The notes below the pieces were generated by a model. The model saw only the letters and a program-made list of their open reading frames with translations, ran no database searches and was not told the origin of the DNA. From NCBI GenBank assembly GCA_009193035.1, contig SWDT01000079.1, positions 124,001-188,000 of the forward strand: a stretch of DNA of 64,000 bases, given 5' to 3'. Positions 1 through 10,900 of the stretch are shown here, piece by piece (position 1 is the stretch's first letter; each line of letters begins with the position of its first letter). Position numbers and translations under genes: made by a program. Source of the DNA: Halicephalobus mephisto. Its lineage: Eukaryota; Nematoda; Chromadorea; Rhabditida; Panagrolaimidae.

Positions 1-189
1 TAAAGTGAAAAAAGTCAAACGTAATCCAATTCCACTCAAATGCCCCAAGGCAAAAAACGGAAAAAAGCCTAAACAAATTTGAAACAAAAGATGCTCACAT
101 GCCAAAAGTCGGTCAATCTTTTTAAATTTCGTCTTTTCGTGATGGACATAAATTGGAAATGAGCCCAATAGGATTAGGAAAAGCACCAT
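1..189 (-). CDS. open frame running off the left edge, unidentified
   Basis: The minus-strand frame with ATG at 189 stays open for 63 codons to the edge; upstream it is open to about 252. It encodes a hydrophobic start (MVLFLILLGSFPIYV), then a basic patch and another hydrophobic run. It lies where nrx-1 should continue but does not resemble the neurexin membrane segment. It could be a nested gene, an exon or chance. No function is assigned. Confidence 0.2.
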   Translation of the reverse strand, partial: MVLFLILLGSFPIYVHHEKTKFKKIDRLLACEHLLFQICLGFFPFFALGHLSGIGLRLTFFTL

Positions 190-252
190 CGAAAGCTTGA
201 CTCTCAAGTACCATCGAAAACGAACATCGCTTTCAGGAATATAATTAACTTT

Positions 253-1735
253 CCGTTAAAATTCCGAATTTTTACAAAATAGAAACCTAATGAGTAATTT
301 TTAAAGTTTTAAGCTTTTTAAAAATACTACAATTGTAAAATTTCCAGAATCTGATAAATAATTTTTAGAGTTTTTAGAAATATTAAAATTTAAAAAATCT
401 CCAGAATTTGATAAATAATTTTTAGAGTTTTGAACTTTTTAAAAATACTACAATTGTAAAATCTCCAAAATCTGATAAATAATTTTCCAATTTTTTAAGC
501 TTTTTAAAAATATTAGAATTTAAAAAATTTCCAAAGTATGATAAATAATTTTTAAAGTTTTGAACTTTTTGGAAATACTACAATTTTAAAATCTCCAGAA
601 TCTGATAAATAATTTCCAATTTTTAGAGTTTTTAAAAATATTAAAATTTTAAAATTTCCAAAATCTGATAAATAATTTTCAAAATTTTTAAACTTTTTAG
701 ATATATTAGAATTTTAAAATTTTCGAAGTTTTTAAAATCTCCAAAATCTGAAAAATAATTTTTAAAGTTTAGATTTTAAAACTTTTTAAAATCTTTGAAA
801 TCTTCGAAAATTTTTGGATTTTAAAAATTAATGAAGATTCTAAAATTTTTAAAACTTAAAATTTCATCTCGAGGAAATTTTTCGAATAAAGTAATTCCGA
901 AAAATTTCGAAATCGAAGAAATTCGTCTCAATTTTCTAATCACGCCCATTTTTGAATTCCACAACAACGTGATTTTAAAAAATAAACATAATTTAAAAAA
1001 AAATAAATATGATTTTAAAAAAAAAATAAATATGATTTTTTTTTAAATAATTTTTTTAAAAATAAATGTTTTTTTTAAATATGATTTTTTTTTAAAATAA
1101 ATATGTTTTTTAAAAAAATAAATTTGGTTTTTTTTAAATATAATTTTTCTAAAAATTAATATTTTTTTAAAAATAAATATGTTTTTTAAAAAAAAATAAA
1201 TTTTGTTTTTTTTAAATATGATTTTTTTAAAAAATAAATTTGGTCTTTTGGACAAATAATTTCGCGGAAGTCCTACATGGGATCAGGTGAGAATTTTCAC
1301 AAGTAATACAAATGAGGTTTTTCAAATAAAAACTCGAAAATGAGAGTGCTGGCTTTTCTATGCATTTTTAGCTGCAATTGCCTACGGCAAAAGCCCGAAC
1401 TAGGATCTTATATTTGACGCCTACGGCATCAGTAAGAGATTTCCTAATGTGGAAAATACATAAATACACAAAAATCTAAAAATTTAAAATTAAAAAAAAT
1501 TTAAAATTTAAAAATTTAAAAATTTAAAATTTAAAAACCAAAAAAATTTAGAAATTTTTAATCAAAAAATTAAAAATTTAAAAATTTAAGAAATTAAAAA
1601 GTGTAAAAATTTGAAAAATTGAAAATTTAAAAAATTTTAAAAATGTAAAAATTTAAAAAATTTAGAAATGTAAAAAAATGAAAATTTAAAAAATGTGGAA
1701 ATTTAAAAAATTTAAAAATTTAAAAATTTAAAAAC
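253..1735. repeat. A/T-rich degenerate arrays in the nrx-1 intron left of exon 8
   Basis: From about 260 to 800 a 50-60 bp unit with CTGATAAATAATTTTTA recurs. From 950 to 1250 are runs of TTTTTAAAAATAAATATG. From 1450 to 1735 is AAATTTAAAAATTT. The only higher-complexity part is about 1255-1440, in which I recognise no exon. Confidence 0.6.
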
Positions 1736-1739
1736 AAAC

Positions 1740-1916
1740 CGTTTGCAAAGAAATCTAGAATCCTGATCCCGTTGAAGTTGATTCCGGAAATTTTTCCTTT
1801 AAATTCATCAAAAACTCTAACATGTCGTCTGTGCCGTATTCTAGAGGTCGAATGCAGTGAATTGAACGATGCTCCGACGGAAACTCTCCATTGAGTGTTC
1901 AAAGTGGCCAGTCCAT
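1740..1916 (-). CDS. nrx-1: nrx-1 exon 8: second half of LNS6
   Basis: Acceptor CCTTTTAG. The first two bases complete the codon split at splice site 4. FKGKISGINFNGIRILDFF matches the closing strand of LNS6. Donor AACG|GTTTGT, phase 1. This is the last exon I can support before the left edge. Confidence 0.88.
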
Positions 1917-4900
1917 CTAAAAGGTTTGAATTTAAAAATGTGACAAAATTGTTTCCATAGAAAATTCCCAAACAATAAGCACTTTGTAGAAAATTAACTT
2001 TGGTGTTCTGTGACCAGTGGAAATTTTCGTGCTGGGATTTTTTGAGATTTTAGTAAACAGTCAACTTTGAAATAAATTCATTTCTTATTAAAAAGTTTGG
2101 CATTCTGTGATCAATGAAAATTTTCGCGCTGGGATTCTTTAAAACTTTAGTAAACAGTCAACTGAAATAAATTAATTTTCTATCAAAAAAAGTTTGGCGT
2201 TCTGTGACCAATGAAAATTTTCGCGCTGGGATTCTTTAGAACTTTAGTACACAGTCAACTTTGAAATAAATTCATTTTCTATTAACAAGTTTGGCGTTCT
2301 GTGATCAATGAAAATTTTCGCGCTGGGATTCTTTAAAACTTTAGTAAACAGTCAACTTTGAAATAAATTCATTTTCTATTAAAAAGTTTGGCGTTCTGTG
2401 ATCAATGAAAATTTTCGCGGTGAGATTTTAGTACAGTCAACTTTGGAATAAATTAATTTTTATATAATTAAAATGAATTCATTTTTCAAAAAAAATAATT
2501 TTGGTGTTTTGTGATTAATGAAGATTTTTAAAAAATTTAATTTTTTTGAATTTAAAACTGAAATTTTTAATGAATTGAATTTACAAAATTTCGAACTTGC
2601 CTTTCGGATAATATTTAACTGGAATTTTGTTGTCCAACTGAATCGTCAAGTTCGCTGCTCTTCGACGAAGTTTTACCGTATGCCATCTGGAGTCGTGGAG
2701 GTTCTCGTCCGGAAGCTTCACGTGGTGTGTCTGACTTCCGAGACTGAATTTGACTTGTAGATGTCCGCCCCCGAGGTAGAGGGTCAGAAAGTCCCCATCT
2801 ACTCCGCACTGAACCCCCACCAGAACCCCGTTGGACTGCTCAGTCTGAAAACCCAACACCAGACTGTCGTGTACTGTAGAAGGTCTTTGATTTGCCGGAA
2901 ATTCGTGGTAGATACAGGATCCGTCTCCGTCGAATTCAAATGTTGTCCCTAATTCGTCACAGTAATCTCCAGAAAATGGAGTCATCGAACAATCGCAGTT
3001 TACTGTAGTCCATGACTGCTGACAAACACCAGAATTCTTGCAAGTGTTAGAGTTGCATCGATTCGGAGGAGCTGAAATTAATTTTTTCTTTTCAGGACCA
3101 TTTTAAAGAATTTTTCAAATTTAAAAAAAATAAAATCTTTAACTTTAAAAAACAATAAAAATCTTTAACTTTAAAAAAAATAAAAACTTTCAAATTTAAA
3201 AAAAATTTTTTTTAACTTTTATAAAAAAAATAAAAACTTTCAAATTTAATAAAAAACTTTATAAAATAAATAAAAATTTTAAAATTAAAAAAATAAAGAT
3301 TTTTTTCTTGAAAAAGTAAATATTTTCCTTTATGGTTTAAAAAGTTTCTTATTTCAAAATGTGTTTACAATTTTAATTTTTTTATTTAAAAAAAATAAAA
3401 TTTAATTTTTAATTCTTTAATAAAATTTAATTTTTAATTTTTTAATAAAATTTTATTTTTCGTTTTTTTAATAAAATTTTATTTTTAATTTTTTTAATAA
3501 AATTTAATTTTATTTTTTTTAAATAAAATTTTATTTTTCGTTTTTTTAATAAAATTTTATTTTTAATAATAATTATTTCGTAATTTTAAAATGCAGAAAA
3601 TTTTGAACATATTGCTGTCACTTCAATTTTCTTTTTAAAAGTAAAAAAGCGTATTTTTCTCCGACTATTTTTATTCAATACTTTTAAAGGACTTTTGAGA
3701 AAGCTGATGCTTTTAGAAGATATCCGATGCCGTTTTCATCAATCCACTTTTTTACGAAAATTCTTAAATATTAAGTGCAAGATGTGCCAATCATTCTTTT
3801 TCGAGGGATAAAAACCAAAGAAAAATAAATTTTAAGAAATATTTAAAAAATAATTTTTATAAAACATTAAAATAATTTTCAAAAAATGAATTTGAATGAA
3901 ATTTGGCGAACTGTTCTGAAAAAAATTTTTCTTGGCAGTGAGAACACCAGGCCAATCATTTTATTTTGTAAACAAAAATAAAAATTAATGATTTTTAGCA
4001 ATTCATACTTACTAAAAAATCACTTTTTGGCATTAAAAACACCAGGCCAGAAATTTTCAAAAAATGAATTTTAAAAAAAAATTTGGCGAACTGTTCTGAA
4101 AAAAAAATTTTCCTTGGCAGTGAGAACACCAGGCCAATCATTTTATTTTGTAAACAAAAATTAATGATTTTTAACAATTTATACTTACTAAAAAATCACT
4201 TTTTGGCATTAAAAACACTAAGCCAGAAATTTTCAAAAAATGAATTTGAATGAACTTTGGCAAACTGTTCTGAAAAAAAAATTTTCTTAGCAGTGAGAAC
4301 ACCAGGCCAATCATTTTATTTTGTAAATAAAAATAAAAATTAATAATTTTTAGCAATTTATACTTACTAAAAATTTACTTTTTGGCATTAAAAACACTAA
4401 GCCAGAAATTTGGCAAACTGTTCTGAAAAAAAATCTTTTAGTAGTTTGTTTTTTAAATTCACTTTTTGGCATTGAGAACATTAGGCCAAATATTACTTTT
4501 CCAGAATGATGACCAACGAGGTTTAATTTTAGCAAAAAATTAAATAAAAAATTTATTACTTTCTCTAATTTTAAATTAACTCGATTATTTTTGAAAATAA
4601 AAATGTTTTTGGCGAATTTTGGCAATCTGTTCCGATTAAAAATTAATTTTTTTCATTGAGGACGTTAGGCCAATCATTAATTTTTCAGAATAAAGACCAG
4701 TGTGGGTGACTTTTGGCAATCTGTTCCAATAAAAAATTTATGTTTTACGTGTAGCGAGAGCTCAGCTTCTAATTTTTCATAAAACAAAAATAGTATGAAT
4801 GAATTTTGGTTAAGTGCTCTGAAAAAAGTTATTTTTTGGCATTGAGAACACTACGCCAAGCATTTTTGAAAAAATAAATAAAAGTAATTTTTGGCGAACT

Positions 4901-7900
4901 GTTCTGAAAAAAGTTATTTTTTGGCATTGAGAACACTATGCCAATTTTTTTTAAAATGAATAAAAATGACCTTTAGCGAAGTGCTCTCAAAAAATTCTTT
5001 TTAGTAATTTGTTTTTTAAATTAATTTTTTAGTATTGAGAACATTACGTCAAGCATTTTTGAAAAAATAATTTTTGGCGAACTGTTCTGAAAAAAGTTAT
5101 TTTTTGGCATTGAGAACACAATGCCAAGCATTTTTGAAAAAATGAATAAAAATGAACTTTGGCAAAGTGCTCTGAAAAAAATTACTTTTCTAGTGTTGAG
5201 AACACTATGCCAATTTTTTTTAAAATGAATAAAAATGACCTTTGGCAAAGTGCTCGAAAAAAAATTACTTTTTATATTTTTTAATTTTTAAAAGTACAAA
5301 CTACAGTACCCTATTTAAAAATGTTTCAAAATTTCTATAATATCAAACAAGAAATTGAAAAAAATTAATTTCGATATTTTTGTTTTTGAAATTTCTTTAA
5401 TAAAAAATTAAAATTTATGTCGAAATTTGTAAAAATATTTTGCACGATTTCCGGAGGGTATTTTTATCAAAAAAATTTTCATCTTTGAACTTTCGTTTTG
5501 CAAATATCATATTCCATAATTTGTCCATTGAAATTTTTTTTTCAAAATTCAATGGAAAAATAAAAATCGAAAATTATATTTTCAAAAAAGTAAAAATTAC
5601 GGATTTTTCAAAAAAATTCAAAAATTTTACTTTTTTAAAAAAATCAAAAAAAATTTAAAAATTATATTTTTTAAAAAAATAAAAAGAAGATTTTTTAAAA
5701 TTCAATAAAAAAATTTTTTTAAACATTTCTTTTTTAAATTTTTAATTATTTAAAAAACCAATTATGTTTAAAAAAATATTTATTATTTAAAATTAAGGTT
5801 TTAATTATGAAGAAAATTAAAATTATTTTTAAAAACATTTATTATTTTTAAAAAAATTATTATTTAAAATTAATTTTTTAATTATGAAGAAAATTTAAAT
5901 TATTTTAAAAATATTTATTATTTAAAATTAAGGTTTTAATGATGAAGAGAAATTAAATTATTTTTAAAAAATTAATTATTTTTTAAAATATTTATTATTT
6001 AAAATTAAACTTTTAATTATGAAAAAAATTAAAATTATTTTTAAAAAATTAATTATTTTTAAAAATATTTATTATGTTTTAAAAAAATTAAATTATTTAA
6101 AATTAAACTTTTAATTATGAAGAAAATTTTAATTATTTTTAAAAACATTTATTATTTTTAAAAAAATTAAATTATTTAAAATTAAACTTTTAATTATGAA
6201 GAAAATTGAAATTATTTTTTAAAAATATTTATTATTTAAAATTAAACTTCTAATGATGAAGAAAATGGAAACTGACCTCTGCAGCCTTTTTCGACCTGAG
6301 ATCCGGTTTCGGCGTCGGACCAGAGATCCAGAAGTTCGGTTCCTAGTTTCAAAGCCGCCAAGCAGCCCTTGAAGCCTCCGGTCGGATTCAATCCAGAAGG
6401 CCAATCCACGTCCGATGGGATTCCTCCGATGAACAATTTTCCTTTATTTTCGAATTTTTGAATATTTTCGATTTCTGTCGATTGATTTTCGATCGTCAAC
6501 CGTAATCCGTCGTTGAATTCTGTAAGATGAAAAGTGTGCCATTTTAGATCATTCCATTTTTTTGATTTTATAATTGAATTTTTTAATTGTTTTCCACTAA
6601 TTCTGGTGATTTTCAAAAATCCATCGATTAATTGGATTCCGATGGATTCAAATCCGTTTTCGTTCGACAGTAATCCCAACAAGGCCTTGTTCGACAAAGT
6701 CCGGAATTTTAGGGATAACTTTAATCCGGATTTTGTTTCATTTTTGAAAATCGGAAAAGTCAAGTGGCCATCTGGAGTCCCGAACCATACTGTAGAACTT
6801 TTGACTTTTCTGTGTTTCAGCCGCTGACCGGAATTCCGCTCTTCAGAATTCGGATTTTCTTTGGAACGAAGTCGGATATCTTCAAGCAAATCCAATTCGT
6901 TAAATGTGGCTCTGATCATGTCTCCGGAAAAATCATCGTTGTCTATGGTTTCTTCTGAATCTCCATCGTAGGATTTCAAAGGTTCGGCGACGCTGATTTC
7001 GTCGATGTATAGGTTGATATGGTCCTGTGGCAAAGTGTCTGAAATTAAACCGTTTACAAAATTACAGTATTACAAAAAAAATAAAAAATTCAAAAAAATT
7101 AAAATTCAAAAAAATTTTAAATTTAAAAAATTAAAATAAATCTTTAAAAATTGGAAATAAATTTAGAAGTTTTAAATAATTATGAAAATTGAAATTTTGT
7201 AAAATTATCTCAACAAAAAATTCCAAAACTCTCGGAAAAAAAATTTAAACCAATTTCGTAATTAGTATTTTTTCCTTTTTTGGCGAGAATTTAAAAATTC
7301 AGAAAATTATAAATTTTTTTAAAATTGTCCCGACAAGAAATTTCAAAACTCTCGAAAGAAAAAATTTAAACTAATTTCGTAATTACCATTTTTTTACAAA
7401 ATCCATCCATTTTTGGCGGGAATTTGAAAATTAAAAAAATTATAATTTAAAAATTTGTAAAATTATCTCAACAAAAAATTCCAAAATTCTCGAAAAGGAA
7501 AATTTAAATCAATTTCGTAATTACCATTTTTTCCTTTTTTACAAAACCCGTTCATTTTTGGCGGGAATTTGAAAATTAAAAAAATTATAATTTAAAAATT
7601 TGTAAAATTGTCTTGACAAAAAATTCCAAAACTCTCAAAAGGAAAAATTTAAATCAATTTCGTAATTACCATTTTTTCCTTTTTTGCAAAACTCGTTCAT
7701 TTTTGGCGGGAATTTGGAAATTATAAATTATTTTTTTTAAATTGTACTTTTTGTAGAATAAAACTCACAGTGATTTTCCCATTTTCCATCGACGAAAAGT
7801 TTCAATTTTTCGCCTCTTCTTCTGATCCTGACGTTGTGCCATTGGTTGTCGTTCAGGCCGTCCCCCCAGGCATAGTTCTGTCTGGATCCGTTGATTGACA

Positions 7901-10900
7901 ACCTCAATTGAAATTTTCCTCTATCTAAGGACAATCTGAATCTGTCAGAATTATTGAAGCAATTTGTGTCTATTAAAACAGCTCTTTCGTCTTCTGTTCG
8001 AAATTTTATATCTATGTCTTCTGCTTGAGTTAATTTCTGTTTCGTCAACCGTATCCTGGGACCGTCTCCTTGTCTTCTGACAAAACTGAAAACTAGAGGT
8101 TCATCGTCGCATCTGGGGCCTTCAAAGTGGGTCCTGGCACAGTCGCATCGGAACGTCGTGTGGCCGTTCCTGCAACCCGCGCCGTTCATACAGGGGTCCG
8201 CGGCACAGTAATCCGATCCGGAAAGTGATGGACATCCTATTGTTACGTCTAAAAAACAAAAATTATTTTAAAAATACTATTACGAAGATTTCAAAATCAT
8301 CTTAAAAAATTAATTTAATTAGTAAATTTTCAAAATTACAGTATTTTTTAAAATTATTTTCAAATTTTTGGAAATTTTAAAATTTGAAAAAAAAATTAAT
8401 TTAATTAATTAATTTTCAAAATTACCATATTTTTTATTTTTTTAAAAATTATCTTAAAACGAATCTTTGGAAGTTTCGAAATTGGAAAAAAATCATTAAT
8501 TTTTAAAATTACCGTATTTTTTAAAATTATCTTCAAATTTTCGGAAATTTTAGAATTCGAAAAAAATTAATTAATTAGTTTTCAAAATTACCGTATTTTT
8601 TATAATTATCTTCAAATTTTTGGAAGTTTCAAAACTCAAAAAAAAATTAATTAATTAATTTTCAAAATTATTTTCAAATTTTTGGAAATTTTAGAATTCG
8701 AAAAAAATTAATTAATAAATTTTCAAAATTACCGTCTTTCCAAGTGGAATTCGAGGCTTGTTCGCTGAATAACCTCGTGATTTGGGCGTTGATTCCGTTG
8801 ATTCTTACATTTTTCAAACATCCAATAAATCCTTTTTTCAATTGAGCATTCCAGATTGTCGCCAGAGGCTCGTATTCTTTCCATGGAAGACCTCCAATGA
8901 AAATCGGTTCTTCTACGTGGAGGTTTGCCGAGACTCCAGGAGTCGAGAAATCTGTTTTTAAATGATCTACCGTAACCGTGCCTCCTCGGGCGAGTCTTTC
9001 GAGTTGGACAGAATGCCATACCCTGGGGTCGTCAACTCTCTGGGCCGTGGTCTGGAGTCTGACAACTCCGGATCCGAGGTTCAAAATCAAAAACAAATGT
9101 CCATCGACGATTTCGAAAGCTATGTAATCTCCATGGGTTTGGTTATACGGTCGTTTTGGTCCGTGAAAAAGAACCAAAGCATCCGGTTCCCCGGTCCTGA
9201 ACTGGAACCCCAAAGACCCCCCACTCGGCGAATTCCACTTGGACAAAGCCACGACGTAAGTCCCCGAGTTGAAGGACAGAACATCCGGAGCCGGACCCAG
9301 CCGGCCCGCTTGACAAGAAAAACTCAAATCTCCTCCTGTTCTGATCACGGATTGTCCGAATCCTTGATCAGCAAGTTCAATCACGTCCAAAAGTTGAGCA
9401 TCTGCTTCGTAGCGAATTTTTTTCATACATCCTCTAAATGATTGAGAAAATCCCGGGATGTAAGGTCTGTGAGGAAGAGATCCACCGACATATGCGAAAC
9501 TGTTCCCCAGCCATTCCGTGTCTCCACTGAATTGCTTCACTTCATCTTTCTGTCCATCAACTTCCAATCTCATCTGAAAAAAGTAAATTATTAAAAACAA
9601 TAAAAAATTAAACAAAAAAGTGCAAAAGTGAGAGGGGCAAAACTAAAAATCACTCTGAAAAATTATGTTTTTGGTCCAGGTCTACCGTAACCCAAATTAA
9701 TAACAAATTATTTCTTAAAAACCGTATTTCTGATTTAGATCTACTGTAACCCAAATTATCTCTTAAAAATCATGTTTTTGATCCAGATCTACCGTAGTCA
9801 AAATTAATAAAGAATTATTTCTTAAAAACCGTATTTCTGATTTAGATCTACCGTAGTCAAAATTAATAACAAATTATTTCTTGAAAATCATGTTTTTGAT
9901 CCAGATCTACCGTAGTCAAAATTAATAACAAATTATTTCTTGAAAATCATGTTTTTGATCCAGATCTACTGTAACCCAAATTATTTTTTGAAAATCATGT
10001 TTTTGGTCTAGATCTACCGTAACCCAAATTAATAACAAATTATTTCTTAAAAATAATGTTTTTGCTCCAGGTCTACTGTAACCCAAATTATCTCTTAAAA
10101 ATCATGTTTTTGATCCAGGTCTACCGTAGTCAAAATTAATAAAGAATTATTTCTTAAAAACCGTATTTCTGATTTAGATCTACTGTAACCCAAATTAATA
10201 ACAAATTATTTCTTGAAAATTATGTTTTTGATCCAGGTCTACTGTAACCCAAATTAATAAAAAATTATTTTTTCTTTCAACATCAGATTTTTAATCTGGG
10301 GCCCTATCGTAATTCAGAGTATTTAAAATTGATTTTTTTAATAAAGTTTAATTTTTCTACCGTAATCTAATTTATTTAAAATTAATTTTTTTTAAATTTT
10401 AATTTTTCTACCGTAATCCAAATTTTTTAAAATTAATTTTTTTAATAAAGTTTAATTTTTCTATCGTAATCCAAATTTTTTAAAATTGATTTTTTTTTAA
10501 TTTTAATTTTTCAAACTCGATCCCTTTACCGTAATCCACCTTCTCAGTTATCAAAAAAGATTCGGCTTTTGACCTTCAGACCAAAAAATAATCGAAAAAA
10601 AATTTTCAACTTATTTGTGATTCAGTCACGCATATTTTTTCAAATTAAAATTAGTTTCAAGAACCAAACAAGACATCCAAAACAGGAATAGTGCTAGTGA
10701 ACGTCTGGAAAAATGAAAATCAGGATATTCTGCAAACTGAAAGAAAATCCAGAATCCAGACTTACTGTAATCGCCGCATACTTGGTTGTTGTCTTTAAAA
10801 ACACCGTCAAATAGGAAAAATAAAAAAAATAAAAAAATAAAAAATTCAAAAAATTTTAAAAAATAAAAAATTTTAAAAAGTGAAAATTTAAAAAATGAAG

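Noticed and set aside
8962..9441. Plus-strand 159-codon frame
   Set aside because: Antisense shadow of nrx-1 exon 4 (LNS3).
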